Part shown: piece by piece, positions 9,722 through 18,655 of the stretch | Layout of the letters: each line of letters starts with the position of its first letter | Position numbering within the stretch: the first letter of the stretch is position 1 | Source: JAJEFO01 sp965209045 | GTDB taxonomy: Bacteria > Pseudomonadota > Alphaproteobacteria > Rhodobacterales > Rhodobacteraceae | Reading direction: 5' to 3' | Assembly (NCBI GenBank): GCA_965209045.1 | Contig: CBDBPW010000002.1 | Span: 1,240,001 to 1,304,000 of the forward strand | Length of the DNA: 64,000 bases | Translations under genes and position numbers: made by a program | The notes under the pieces: generated by a model | Told to the model about the DNA's origin: nothing | Databases searched by the model: none | Seen by the model: the letters and a program-made list of their open reading frames with translations, nothing else

Positions 9722-12658
9722 TTACGACCGTCTGGTCGAAAACTCGTCCAGCAAGGCCCTCACCGCATCGGCAATCTCAGCCGGCAATGGCTCCACTTCT
9801 TCCCCCAGGTCCAGTCTTAGCGCATACCAGAGCGGTTCCATTGCGCCGACCGCGCCAACTCGCTCCAAAATGCTCTTCACGCGAGATCCTTGATTCTTGG
9901 CAATCGCCGCAATCAATGACTCGATCAACCCGCTTCTTTCCCCGTACTGCATCTCCTTGATACTGAGCTCCAATGCCCGTTCCAACCACTGCAGGGCTTC
10001 GGTCCACTCTCCGCGAAGCGCCAGCAAATCGGACAGCATATGCATGCTTGCGGGTTCGCCTGGCATGAATTCCACTGCGCGCCGCAGGCATGCTTCGGCT
10101 TCAGGCAGGCGCCTGCCTTCCTGCAGGAAGATCGCCACTGCCAGGGTGCGCCACAAGCTTCCGCTGTCTGGCGCCACCTTGATGACGGTTCTGCAGATTT
10201 CCTCTGCTTCCGAATGTCTTCCCAATCGATTCAGTTCTGCTCCATCTCCCGCGAATGCATCTGCAAGCATCTGCCTGCTTTCCAGCGGATCTTCCAGGCA
10301 AAGGTATGCCGCGCCTCTGCGCCTCGCCGAATTCGCGTCTTCGTACCTCCCCCTGCCCAGCAACGACTGCCCCAATCTTCCGCACGTTGCAACTGCCAGG
10401 TGACGTGTCTCTACCGGGTCGTCCGCTTTCACGAAGCCCGTAATTCTCTCCCATGCCCGGATGGCCTCTTCGTCCCGTCCGCTCTCGGCCAGCGCGTCTC
10501 CTCTCTCGCCCAGTGCCTTGACTGCCAACTTTCGCAGCTCTGCAGGATCTTCCGCGCATATGTGGTCCACAATCAGTTCCTGGCAGGAATACGCCTCGTC
10601 ACGGCGTTCCCATTGCAAGAGATGGTGGACAAAATCCTGCAACGCCATAAGTGCATCTTCACGTAGCTTCGCGGGGTCTTCGCGCCGAACATAGTCGGGT
10701 ATTCTCTTCCACGAGGAAACAGATTCACTTCTCCTGTCCAATGCAGCAAGGGTGCCGGCACGCATCCAAAGAACCATGATCGCTCGCCCTCGAGTTTCCG
10801 CCGCATCGTCGACCCGAACTAGGGCTTCGGAACGACCCCACACTGAAATGGCGTCTTCATGCCGTCCGGCGTCTGAGAGCAGCACTCCGTGCCTCAAGGC
10901 TGACGAGACCGCCCCGCCTCGCAAGGGTTCAGGGTCGTCACGGCCAACGTACCCGGCGAGTCTCTCCAAGGACCCGATCGCCTCTTCTTCCCGGTCGAGC
11001 CTCTCAAGAGCCTTTGCCTGCGCGTCCAAGGCGGCAGCCGCGTTGTACCGGGCTTCCCAGGACTCCGTGGCACTGACTTGTTCCGCAACGTATTGCAGTG
11101 AACTGAGCGCTTCTTCGTGGCGACCCAGCTCAACGAGTGACAGTCCCAATCCGGCCCACGCGGCATGGTCGGCCGGTTCATCGCTGGTTGCCTTGCGATA
11201 GGCCTCCGCCGCATCTCCGTACCGCCGTTCGACAAACAGCGCGTGGGCCCGCCTTTTCCAACCGACCTTGTTGATCTGTTCTATGACATCTGCGCCCGGC
11301 CCGATCAGCCTTTCCGCGATCTCGACGGCATTGCGCCTCCAGGCCTCTCGCGGCTCAAACTCGTCATCGGCCTCCACAAGACCGCTGAGAACACTCAACC
11401 AGTCAGCCGTATCCGATGCGGACAACCTGCGGTTGTTGAGAACGGTCAACGTTGTTGAATACAACGTCCTCATTGCCTGTCGGCCGAAAAGGTCCTGCAT
11501 GAAGCCAACCAGCCTCTTCAGTCGCTCGCGGCCGCCACGAGAAAAGCGGAGCAGAAAATAGATGTTGTAGAAGCGATCCGCTAGTTCGTATCGGATCCTC
11601 TTGCCTTGTGACTCTCTGTCTTCGCTCACGTATCCCTTGGCTACCAGTTGCTTGAGCTGCGCGCTGGCGTGCGATGAGCCCAGCTTCGAAGCGTGCGCGA
11701 CCTCCTTCGCCAACAGCGGTCTCCAGGCGTCTGCGAGACAATGAAAGACCTTCCGCGCTTGAACCGGCAGCTCCTCGATCCTGGCCTTGAAGTAGGGTGT
11801 CTGCTCATCGATGAGTCGTTCCAGGACTTCGAAGGAGTCGCCAACGGGCGATTCCACCAGCATGTGGCAGGTCAAAGTCATGAGACGAGGATTGCCGCCG
11901 GTCAGGCGGCGAATGGTCTCCAGCCTTCCCTGTTCCTGCCCAATATGCTCCAACAGCTCGTGCTTGCCGGCTGTCTCGGAGAACCTCTGGAGAATCCGGC
12001 GAGTTTCCTCCGTGGTGAGTCCGCGCAGAATGAGGAGTCGGAAGAACTCGTAGAAGGGTTCTCCATGACTGCGAATGCCGCCAAAAACAGTGTTTGCCGA
12101 TCCTACAAGCATGACCTCGCAACGTTCCATCAGGCTGGCGCGGAGACTGTGGACTTCGCGCTCATCACCGAACTGCGCGAGAATTGCGTCAATGTTCTCG
12201 ACAAGGAAAACCAGTCGTTTCCCGGAGGATTGGCAAAAGTCCGTCAACGCCGCGCGAGCATATGCGGCCAGGCGCGCAGGGTTTCCTTCATCTTCACGCA
12301 TTGCTTCCGCCCTCTCAGACCATTGGGTGTCCCCCGTAGCTCGTGAAAGGTGGTGCAGTGCTGTCAGCCAGAAATCCGAGATGTCGCAGATTCCGTAACT
12401 CTCTTCGTGAAAGGCTACCGGTTGCCACGTCTCGGCGAGCTCTGGAGCAGCCGAGATTGCATGCAGGAAACGCAGGCCAAGCGTGGTCTTGCCCATGCCC
12501 CTGGGCCCGACAAGCAACACGTGCTGGCAAGGGGCGTCCTTTTTTTGCTCCCTGAGCAATAGCAGCAACTCGTCGAGCGTGTCATGCCGAGCGATGAAGG
12601 ACGCGTTCAGTTCGTCTTCAGACAACTGTGCCGGATTGTAGAGCCGTCGGCGGGTCAT
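9722..12658 (-). CDS. STAND-like ATPase with C-terminal TPR-type repeats
   Basis: This 978-residue protein is probably cytoplasmic. Residues 51-59 (GPRGMGKTT) are a Walker A motif, 149-157 (LVFLVENID) a Walker B, and GSANT at 186-190 fits a sensor position. A winged-helix-like segment follows (about 290-370, including QLKQLVAKGYVSED). From about residue 430 to 860 the sequence is helical, with pairs of the type AAEAYRKA, HEEALSSL and HEDAISVW that fit TPR or TPR-like repeats. STAND NTPases use such sensor repeats to detect a ligand and then oligomerise. No separate effector domain is visible. The start at 12658 is chosen because ATGA overlaps the stop of the upstream ATPase gene, indicating translational coupling; an ATG 36 bp upstream would lie inside that gene. 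A defence or signalling role is inference. Confidence 0.85.
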   Translation of the reverse strand: MTRRRLYNPAQLSEDELNASFIARHDTLDELLLLLREQKKDAPCQHVLLVGPRGMGKTTLGLRFLHAISAAPELAETWQPVAFHEESYGICDISDFWLTALHHLSRATGDTQWSERAEAMREDEGNPARLAAYARAALTDFCQSSGKRLVFLVENIDAILAQFGDEREVHSLRASLMERCEVMLVGSANTVFGGIRSHGEPFYEFFRLLILRGLTTEETRRILQRFSETAGKHELLEHIGQEQGRLETIRRLTGGNPRLMTLTCHMLVESPVGDSFEVLERLIDEQTPYFKARIEELPVQARKVFHCLADAWRPLLAKEVAHASKLGSSHASAQLKQLVAKGYVSEDRESQGKRIRYELADRFYNIYFLLRFSRGGRERLKRLVGFMQDLFGRQAMRTLYSTTLTVLNNRRLSASDTADWLSVLSGLVEADDEFEPREAWRRNAVEIAERLIGPGADVIEQINKVGWKRRAHALFVERRYGDAAEAYRKATSDEPADHAAWAGLGLSLVELGRHEEALSSLQYVAEQVSATESWEARYNAAAALDAQAKALERLDREEEAIGSLERLAGYVGRDDPEPLRGGAVSSALRHGVLLSDAGRHEDAISVWGRSEALVRVDDAAETRGRAIMVLWMRAGTLAALDRRSESVSSWKRIPDYVRREDPAKLREDALMALQDFVHHLLQWERRDEAYSCQELIVDHICAEDPAELRKLAVKALGERGDALAESGRDEEAIRAWERITGFVKADDPVETRHLAVATCGRLGQSLLGRGRYEDANSARRRGAAYLCLEDPLESRQMLADAFAGDGAELNRLGRHSEAEEICRTVIKVAPDSGSLWRTLAVAIFLQEGRRLPEAEACLRRAVEFMPGEPASMHMLSDLLALRGEWTEALQWLERALELSIKEMQYGERSGLIESLIAAIAKNQGSRVKSILERVGAVGAMEPLWYALRLDLGEEVEPLPAEIADAVRALLDEFSTRRS

Positions 12659-13863
12659 GCCGAGACTCTTGAGAGGTGGTGTCTCTTCCACCACTCACGC
12701 AAGAGGTTTGAACGAAAGCGCCATAACTGTCCTTGCCCTACAAGATAGCCATCGGCCTCAAGTTCCCGGAGCACCGACTTGAACACGCCAGACCCGTCTT
12801 TCTGCAACTGGCCAAGCTGCTTCAAACCAGTTCCGTTCCTGTGCCGAGACAGATGATCCAGGATCGCACGCGCAACTTCGTGCTCGCTGGCGTCAAGCGC
12901 CGTTTCCAGACGGGTCGCGTAGTGGTCCAGATGCGCGGTGCCGCTGGCCCCCGCGAGTCGTTCCGAGAAAGTTCGTTCAATCGCTTCCCGTGAAACGCAG
13001 GCCGCGTCATCTCTGCAGTGATCACGTAGCGCAGAAAAGAAGAGTTGAACATGATACGGAACGGGATCCTGCAGCAACTTCAATATCGACGAAACATCAT
13101 CGTCCCGAAGGGCAAACCCGTATGTTGTGCTGAGCTCTCTCAGGAACATGACGGCCGTGCCGGTGTCCCAGGATTCCAGGCGGAACGGCGCCAAGTCGTT
13201 TATGGTTCCTGACAAGCCGGCCCGACGGAGGACCCCTTCAAGCCCGATCGAGCCGCCCACCAATGTTCGGAGGGCGCCGCGGAACTCCGATCCTTGACGC
13301 CAATGGCGCAGTCGGGACAGCAAAAGCTCGGCGTCATCTCGACCGCCTGGCGTTCTGAGCATCCGCGAGATCAGCACGGGCAGCTCGTCAATTATGATGA
13401 GCAGGTTGTTTCGGGCGCCAGAAAATTTCACCAGTCGAGCTTGAAGATGGGCAGCCGCGGAGTCCCAGTCTCGGCCAATCGCTCCCCGAAGCTCGACTCG
13501 CAGCACGTCAATGTCTATGGTGGCCGACTGAAAGGTTCGCAGCACATCCTTTATCGAACTCGAAAACGGGATCGTTTCGAATCGGCTTCTGTATTGAGGG
13601 ATCGACGCCAAGGAAGCAAGTATCGCTGCGATGCAATCGCTCGGGCTGTCGCCGCCTTCAACATTTGCGTAAACCACGTCCCAGTTGCTGGGCGGTACGC
13701 GCTCCAGTTCCAGCATTAGACTGGTCTTGCCGACGCGCCTGGGAGCAAGCATCAGAATGTGCTCTCCCTGCTCAAGCATTTCTCGAAGGCGCTTCAGTTC
13801 GTATTCGCGACCGTAAAGGTCGTCGCCAATGACGGCCTGACCGATTACATTGCGCACGTGCAT
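12655..13863 (-). CDS. AAA-type ATPase, first gene of two-ATPase operon
   Basis: This 402-residue P-loop NTPase has Walker A APRRVGKTS at residues 40-48 and Walker B LLIIIDELP at 154-162. The C-terminal 90 residues look like a winged helix (GLKQLGQLQKDGSGVFKSVL). The architecture matches the archaeal-type ATPase/MNS clade, whose members act as regulatory or defence NTPases. Start choice is uncertain: ATG 13863 sits only one base after GGGAGG, an upstream ATG at 13902 is equally close to its own GGAGG, and a GTG at 13857 has the best spacing (7 bases). The stop overlaps the start of the following STAND-like gene, so the two products are made together and may act in one complex. Confidence 0.85.
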   Translation of the reverse strand: MHVRNVIGQAVIGDDLYGREYELKRLREMLEQGEHILMLAPRRVGKTSLMLELERVPPSNWDVVYANVEGGDSPSDCIAAILASLASIPQYRSRFETIPFSSSIKDVLRTFQSATIDIDVLRVELRGAIGRDWDSAAAHLQARLVKFSGARNNLLIIIDELPVLISRMLRTPGGRDDAELLLSRLRHWRQGSEFRGALRTLVGGSIGLEGVLRRAGLSGTINDLAPFRLESWDTGTAVMFLRELSTTYGFALRDDDVSSILKLLQDPVPYHVQLFFSALRDHCRDDAACVSREAIERTFSERLAGASGTAHLDHYATRLETALDASEHEVARAILDHLSRHRNGTGLKQLGQLQKDGSGVFKSVLRELEADGYLVGQGQLWRFRSNLLREWWKRHHLSRVSA

Positions 13864-13919
13864 TCCTCCCAAGGCGGCGCCTTGCCGGTGGGGCGTCGCC
13901 ATCCTCCGGCAATGCAGAT

Positions 13920-13957
13920 ATTGGCAAATTCCTCATTGCCAAAAAATATATTGCCAG
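13920..13957 (-). promoter_or_regulatory. Inverted and direct TTGCCA repeats before the ATPase operon
   Basis: TTGGCAA at 13921-13927 and TTGCCAA at 13936-13942 form a perfect 7-bp inverted repeat with an 8-bp spacer. A third half-site, TTGCCAG, lies at 13951-13957, separated by an A/T run that reads TATATT and could serve as a -10 region. The block is 57-95 bp upstream of the operon start, in a locally AT-rich patch, and looks like a promoter with an operator. Confidence 0.5.
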
Positions 13958-14044
13958 TCAAGCGTCGACGGTCATGTCGGCTGCCTCCTGTGAGCGCGGG
14001 CACACCGCTCGCGAAGTTAGGCCGCAGATCACGGCGCAGTGGAA

Positions 14045-14225
14045 TCACCAGGCGGCGTGTCCATGCCTGACTTCAGGCTGTCCGCGGTCCTCGCGGCGGC
14101 GACCTTGACTGAGCTCCGCCCCACGGTTGCGCCGGCGCAAGGCCTCAAGCAATTCTCTTCGTGCTGACATGCTCGGTTTCCTCATTCTCACTCCCCCAAG
14201 ACAGTCCGTTTGGGTAACCTTCTTG
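14045..14225 (-). mobile_element. Left end of an IS with a 41-codon transposase remnant
   Basis: ATG 14170 opens MSARRELLEALRRRNRG, the same N-terminus as the transposase fragment at 22292-22660, but the frame diverges after about 18 codons and stops at 14045. The preceding 55 bases (CCCAAGACAGTCCGTTTGGGTAAC region) match the end sequence at 22660-22700. It is a truncated copy of one IS family that has three remnants in this window. Confidence 0.65.
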
Positions 14226-14625
14226 ATGAGGCGACCCTCTCGCGGATTGGAAGCGTCAGGTCATGGATCTTCGTCAACGCCTGCCCGAACTTGATCACCC
14301 CCCCCCGCCACCTGGTCCGGCGGCGCTTCGATGGAAATATGCCGCTGTCCACCTCGATCCCGCTCTCGCGGACGACCTGCTCGCGCAGCAGCGCATGCGC
14401 GCCTTCATGGATTGGGTCCACGTCATGATCGCAGCTCATGTTCATCAGGGTGCGGCCGCGGTCGCTGAACCTCACGCTGCCAGCTGCAGTTTTGGACAGG
14501 CAGGTCGGGAATTGGTCGCCGTCGGGAAACGTGAATGGCGATTCCATCATCAGCACATCGTCTCCGCTCCTGTGAATCCGGACCGCCGCGCGAAGACGCT
14601 CGCGCGGAAGTCTTGCCAGTTGCAC
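14188..14625 (-). pseudogene. DUF1828-family protein, truncated by an IS end
   Basis: The frame contains the DUF1828 pattern: FPDGDQFPTCLSKT, then RFSDRGRTLMNMSC, then GIEVDSGIF and IKFGQALTKIHDLTL. The last residues before the stop (LPKRTVLGE) are read from IS terminal sequence, so the gene was cut after RERVAS. DUF1828 proteins are usually about 130 residues alone, or longer when fused to DUF1829, and their role is unknown. The N-terminus is unclear: GTG 14625 fits the homologous start region (VQLARLPRERL), while an upstream ATG at 14688 gives 21 more residues of poor quality. Confidence 0.6.
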
Positions 14626-14689
14626 CTGATCAAGCGCAATTGAACAAGTCCCGCCTTTCGTGATTCGTGGCAATGCCCACGACGCCACA

Positions 14690-15042
14690 GTCCTCCATCA
14701 GGCACGCGTGTACGCCCGCCACAGTCCTGCATCGATCAGTTTCTTCGGCGTGGCTGTCGCCTTTCCTCCCCGCCGCGTGCGCCGCCGCCGAGGCGCGATG
14801 AATGTGACATGCGCAGCAGATCTGCCACGCACGTGGCTCGCCCCGTTGCAGCGAACCAGGCTCAGCGGCTCTCCTCCGCGCCGCACCAAAGCCAAGCCGC
14901 AAGAGACATTCAGGATTGGTTGACCGCCAACAAGCTGAACGCGTCGGTTTCTGGACCGGCATCGAAGGCCGTCATCAAGCGGGCCAGCCAGAACAAGCGC
15001 ACTTAGCCGAGTTTCTGCACGTTCACCTTGCTTGGTCGCTGA
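14690..15042. other. Stretch without a confident gene
   Basis: A plus-strand frame (14809-15006) ends in a protein-like segment, IQDWLTANKLNASVSGPA, but the upstream part is low-complexity and has no ribosome-binding site. I cannot support a gene here. Confidence 0.35.
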
Positions 15043-15363
15043 TCACACGCAATCCTCGCCAATCGATGCGCCTACAATCTGGTCATAAACGAACTTGCGT
15101 TCATCGAACCTGAGCGGTCGCTCGATCAGCGGGAGAAGACTCTCGATCACGGTTTGGCGCACCGCGTCGGCGCGACCACTGGTCTTCAACAGGACTCGAA
15201 CTTCGGTAGGGCTGATGCCGTCCCGTTTCGCTATCTGCTCCGGACAGTGGTCAAGAACGGGCAGGACGACATGCTGCCACACTTCGTCTTCAAGCGTCGC
15301 CTCTGCGTGTGACGGAAATGCGGCGACGATTGCCCAAGCCATCGCCGTCATCGCTCTTCTCAT
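15043..15363 (-). CDS. Small secreted protein of unknown function
   Basis: A 106-residue product starts with MRRAMTAMAWAIVAAFPSHA, a short signal peptide with cleavage expected after SHA or AEA. GGAG lies five bases before ATG 15363, which supports the start. The mature part is helical with two cysteines (DHCPEQIAKRDG and a C-terminal GEDCV) that could form a disulphide in the periplasm. I recognise no family. The next open frame on this strand is the broken small membrane protein 30 bp upstream, possibly once in the same operon. Confidence 0.65.
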   Translation of the reverse strand: MRRAMTAMAWAIVAAFPSHAEATLEDEVWQHVVLPVLDHCPEQIAKRDGISPTEVRVLLKTSGRADAVRQTVIESLLPLIERPLRFDERKFVYDQIVGASIGEDCV

Positions 15364-15392
15364 GACATCTCCTGCATGTCAGGTCAGATCCG

Positions 15393-15625
15393 CTACTTGA
15401 GCAACGCCACCAATACCGTTACCGCAATGCCGATCCCGGCAAGAATGATGGCAGTCTGCCACCAGCGCGCGGTTGCGTCACTCTCCGCTCCTTGCGCAAA
15501 CACTTGAGCCAGGTCTGCGCGCACACGTTCGGCAGAACTTTGGCATTCTGCATGTTTGGTGTTCCTGAGCTCCTCCGCACGGCGATCTGCCGGGCAAGTT
15601 CGTGGTTGTCCGGCGCTTCGCTCAT
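15393..15625 (-). pseudogene. Small single-span membrane protein with a frameshift
   Basis: From ATG 15625 the product reads MSEAPDNHELARQIAV. One base shift later the other frame continues RAEELRNTKHAECQSSAERV, then DLAQVFAQGAESDATARWW, and ends in a hydrophobic segment, AIILAGIGIAVTVLVALL-K. Read together this is a credible protein of about 78 residues: a charged helical N-domain followed by one C-terminal transmembrane helix. The frameshift (near 15575) means the sequence as given cannot make it. The role is unknown. Confidence 0.55.
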
Positions 15626-15639
15626 GGTCGGAAAATGAG

Positions 15640-16245
15640 TTCCATGCCCGATCCGGTCAGCTCAAGCAAGCGTCGTTTGCGTCATTTTTCATCCTTTTTC
15701 CTCTTTGCAGCCGCGCTGAACGCCTTCGAGCCTGATCCCGTAAACATCGTGCGCTCCCGCTCTGTCGGGTCGGCCGCTGAATGCAACAGCCCTTGTACGT
15801 GATCGGCGACGCCATGACGGCAGAACCCGGCGGAACCGTCCCCATCCGGTCGCCCCACGACCCCTGCATTCCGAGGTCGTGGGGCCGACAGATTTTGAAC
15901 CTGGTGCCAGCCGAGCGCACCGAACCCGTCGCCGGCGTCACGTGAACCCTGAGGCAGCCGCCCTCACAGCGTGCCGCACACGCCGCTCTCCCAAACCTCG
16001 TCCAAGCTTGCGGCCCGTCCGGCGTACTCCGCCCGCCAAACATCCCCCCCTTCGACCGCGTTTCCGAAACGCTGTTCCCTGTACCAGATCATGAGCGCGA
16101 TTCAGAGCTCCCTGCGAATGTCCGCGTCAACGGCGGCGCACTGATCCGGGTCGGTTTCGAGAAGGGCCACCATCCCCCGACATCAAGCCAGCCTTCCGCC
16201 AGCGTCAGCACGCCGGCAACGTCTTCCGCTTCCGCCAGGTGCCCG
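15640..16245. other. Stretch without a recognised gene
   Basis: Frames on both strands are open by composition only. No start with a ribosome-binding site, no tRNA-like fold and no domain pattern was found before the 324-bp repeat begins. Confidence 0.45.
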
Positions 16246-16268
16246 TGTCGTTTGTCACAAAAGACTTC

Positions 16269-16341
16269 GCTTTATTTCAATCCCGTAGTACCAACACAAT
16301 ATAGCGCCAACCACCACCCAAGTCCACAACACAAGATCTAG
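16269..16341 (+). repeat. Left terminal inverted repeat of the IS1595-type element
   Basis: It starts GCTTTATTTCAATCCCGTAG and ends AAGATCTAG. The reverse complement of 19009-19081 is identical apart from T/G at the ninth base. At 73 bp it is long for the family. Confidence 0.85.
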
Positions 16342-16367
16342 CCATTGCCATAAGCATAAATAACTGC

Positions 16368-16619
16368 ATGAACAACATCAGAAAAAAAATCAAACCTCCG
16401 TTCCAAGACGGCACAGGACTCACGCTGGAAGAGCGAATCCAAAATCTAGTTCAGAAATACAAATGCACCCTTAAAGAAATGAAAATAAATGTAAGAGAGA
16501 TAGATTTGCTTGCAACAATGCGGGGAATAACTCGCGTATATGAAGAAACGGGAATGGCTGGCTTCAACGAGAACTACCGTTGGGCTGACATCCATTCCCA
16601 CAAACAATGTGATGAATAA
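16368..16619 (+). CDS. IS passenger: 83-residue protein of unknown function
   Basis: The protein starts MNNIRKKIKPPFQDG and is Lys- and Glu-rich, with helical content (TLEERIQNLVQKYKCTLKEM). It begins 26 bp inside the left terminal repeat, is AT-rich like the rest of the element, and converges with the minus-strand gene ending at 16626. No signal peptide or membrane helix is visible and I recognise no family. Coding bias and the clean frame suggest it is real; a role in transposition or in host benefit cannot be told from sequence. Confidence 0.5.
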   Translation: MNNIRKKIKPPFQDGTGLTLEERIQNLVQKYKCTLKEMKINVREIDLLATMRGITRVYEETGMAGFNENYRWADIHSHKQCDE

Positions 16620-16625
16620 CTTTGG

Positions 16626-16850
16626 TCAGACAATTATGCCTGGGCCAGGGTTGAACGGATCAACGCCCTCTGTCCCTTGCACTTCGTTGCACTTCTCAGT
16701 GTAGATATCCCTAATCATCTTCTCGCTAAGTCCAGATGCCTTGGAAAGTTGCGTGGTCAAGTCAGAGCTAGGATTGTTACCTTCTCGCTTCGCAAATGCA
16801 TCCATTATTTCGTAGATATCTCCTTCTTCGATTGTTATCTTCTTTGACAT
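16626..16850 (-). CDS. IS passenger: 74-residue protein of unknown function
   Basis: The product reads MSKKITIEEGDIYEIMDAF, followed by a helical segment (LTTQLSKASGLSEKMIRDI) and a Pro/Gly-rich end. GGAG lies about 7 bases upstream of ATG 16850. It is the second gene of a minus-strand pair with the secreted protein starting at 17435 (34-bp gap). Small and acidic, with no recognised domain. Confidence 0.55.
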   Translation of the reverse strand: MSKKITIEEGDIYEIMDAFAKREGNNPSSDLTTQLSKASGLSEKMIRDIYTEKCNEVQGTEGVDPFNPGPGIIV

Positions 16851-16883
16851 TCTTCAGTCTCCTTCTCGCTTGCTGGTGTCACT

Positions 16884-17435
16884 TCATTTATCTGACGTCA
16901 AGTGCACTGTGATTTCTTCAACTCGAAAGTACGGTGTCGCTGAATTTGAGTACGCCAAGAATCGTCCACGCATGTGATACATTGCCCTATGCTCGCTCCT
17001 AGAAGGGTTATGCCTTAGAACTATTCTCCTGATCTTCTTGAACGCCTTAGCGCCAAATGTATCTCCTGCCGTTTCAAAGTCATCGCTAAATATTTCAAAG
17101 TCAACTTTTGGTTCGCCTGGCATGGCTACTGTTCTTGCGTGGCCAAGGCTATGGCAAAATTCCACATGCTGACGCTCCATCTTGGAAATTTCTCCAGAAA
17201 TTCTGGTTTCGTCCTGACCTGTCACGTACAAATAGGCATATGCCTCCACCGACTTTGGCTTGTCTTTGGTTGCGTCATGGAGTTCAATCAGATCAAGATA
17301 AACGTCTAAGACGTCCAATTGCTCTCCATCGACGACGAAGACTGGTTGACTACACCACTCAGTTGGTGTAGCTGGTTGTGCTTGCACTGACGTTGCCAAG
17401 ACACATCCAAGGGCGATTGCGAGTAGTCTCTTCAT
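16884..17435 (-). CDS. IS passenger: secreted protein of unknown function
   Basis: ATG 17435 is preceded by GGGAG with 8-base spacing and gives a 183-residue protein. It begins MKRLLAIALGCVLATSVQAQ, a clear signal peptide cut after VQA. The mature part contains two cysteines (EWCSQPVF, HVEFCHSLG) and ends in a β-rich segment (YFRVEEITVHL). A longer frame upstream to 17525 lacks a ribosome-binding site. It forms a probable operon with the 74-residue gene downstream. A secreted cargo protein is unusual inside a small IS. Function unknown. Confidence 0.65.
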   Translation of the reverse strand: MKRLLAIALGCVLATSVQAQPATPTEWCSQPVFVVDGEQLDVLDVYLDLIELHDATKDKPKSVEAYAYLYVTGQDETRISGEISKMERQHVEFCHSLGHARTVAMPGEPKVDFEIFSDDFETAGDTFGAKAFKKIRRIVLRHNPSRSEHRAMYHMRGRFLAYSNSATPYFRVEEITVHLTSDK

Positions 17436-17647
17436 CTTCTTCACTCCCACTGTTGCTCGACCAAGCCCAATTGCCAGGCCGTTGCAATCACCAACGGAAA
17501 GCGTGAAGAGACCCCACCTATTCACCAGACACAGGTAGCTACTCCTGTGCCATTCGAGGGTTGTTGGATTCAGCGGGCGACCCGACTCAGCAAGTGCGTT
17601 GATGATTGCGAGGGTGAGGCTAAATCGAGCTTCGTACAGGTGTCAAC

Positions 17648-18421
17648 CTACTTCAAGGACATCTTGATAGCATGTAGTTCGTTACACGTAATGCTCGCCG
17701 TCTGCTGTGCGAGTATAACCGCCACGTCCTGTCCACTCCACTTGTAGTAGGTCATATAGTTGTCCAGATATTTTGTAGCCACGCCGTTGAACGGACGCAT
17801 GAAGCGCTTCAACCCCATGTGCATCGAATTTACGTTTTGGACGTGGTAACTGCCCCTGCGGTCTGTGCTGCGACTTAGCACTTCATGCGTTAGACCTGCT
17901 TTGCGAGCGAAGCCACCATATGCATTATGCCTGTCCGTTACTAGCACGGAACCTGATGCAATGTGCGGACCAAGGACATCTTCTACATGCTTCGTGGTTG
18001 GACGTGCTAAGCAAGTGCTTTGGAGCAACATGTTCTTCTGGTTGCTTCTGTCTATTGCTGTCAAAACGCATACCTGCTCCTTGTAGCTTAGCCGAAAATA
18101 TGTTTCGTCCGCTTCAACAATTCCCGTCAGTCGCGGGTTGTCGATCTCGTTTAGGGCATTTAGGATTTTGTGCCGCCAGTGGAATGCAGTCTTGTAATGG
18201 ATACCTATTTTCTCCGCGATCTTGACAACGGACAGTTGCGATTCAAACATTAATTCGATGTACTGATTCCACTTAGCCAAGTCCTTTTGCGTCCTGTAGA
18301 ACGGCGTGTTATTTGTAGCGCCAAATGTTGTGCCGCATTCCTTGCACTTGTAGCGTTGCACTCCACGTGCCCTGCCTGCTGTACGGATCCGTTTACTATT
18401 GCAGTGCGGACATTGCGACAC
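17648..18421 (-). CDS. IS1595-family transposase
   Basis: The 257-residue protein has an N-terminal zinc ribbon (MSQCPHC and YKCKECG), a helix-turn-helix-like segment (VVKIAEKIGIHYKTAFHWRH), and then the ISXO2-like catalytic domain. The first acidic residues lie in GIVEADETYF, the next in VLVTDRHNAY. A His-Asn-like region (VQNVNSMHMGLKRFMRPFNG) follows, matching the DDN/E arrangement of this family. The length is usual for IS1595 transposases and the frame is intact, so the element may still be active. Confidence 0.9.
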   Translation of the reverse strand: MSQCPHCNSKRIRTAGRARGVQRYKCKECGTTFGATNNTPFYRTQKDLAKWNQYIELMFESQLSVVKIAEKIGIHYKTAFHWRHKILNALNEIDNPRLTGIVEADETYFRLSYKEQVCVLTAIDRSNQKNMLLQSTCLARPTTKHVEDVLGPHIASGSVLVTDRHNAYGGFARKAGLTHEVLSRSTDRRGSYHVQNVNSMHMGLKRFMRPFNGVATKYLDNYMTYYKWSGQDVAVILAQQTASITCNELHAIKMSLK

Positions 18422-18440
18422 GCTGTCACTTAGTCTTTGC

Positions 18441-18533
18441 TATAAACTGCTTTCGAATTCAAAGTTCAGAACTTCTCGAAGTTCACGTTTCTGTTTGTCA
18501 GTGAGTTCATCGATAAAAGCGTGTATTGTCATA
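18441..18533 (-). CDS. Possible 30-residue small ORF before the transposase
   Basis: The peptide reads MTIHAFIDELTDKQKRELRE and ends LNFEFESSL, 20 bp upstream of the transposase. It is charged and helical. No clear ribosome-binding site precedes it, so it may be a leader or chance. Confidence 0.3.
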
Positions 18534-18612
18534 CAGTGCATTTAATTGGCTTTCTTGAAATGGACAATGGTTTGTGGGTAGAATTGAATTGTTTGATTTT
18601 AGTTGGCTAGGT

Positions 18613-18638
18613 TAGTAAGGCGCCAAAACACCTTACTA
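18613..18638 (-). terminator. Hairpin after the 19-residue peptide gene
   Basis: TAGTAAGG and CCTTACTA form an 8-bp stem (extendable to 10 bp with one mismatch) around a short loop, 18 bp after the peptide stop. There is no long U-run, so it may be a 3' stability stem rather than a classic terminator. Confidence 0.45.
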
Positions 18639-18655
18639 TTTTCTAGTTTCTTGCT

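Noticed and set aside
15860..15930. Possible tRNA-like sequence with TTTTGAACCTGG
   Set aside because: It does not fold into a cloverleaf: no matching acceptor stem or anticodon arm around it.
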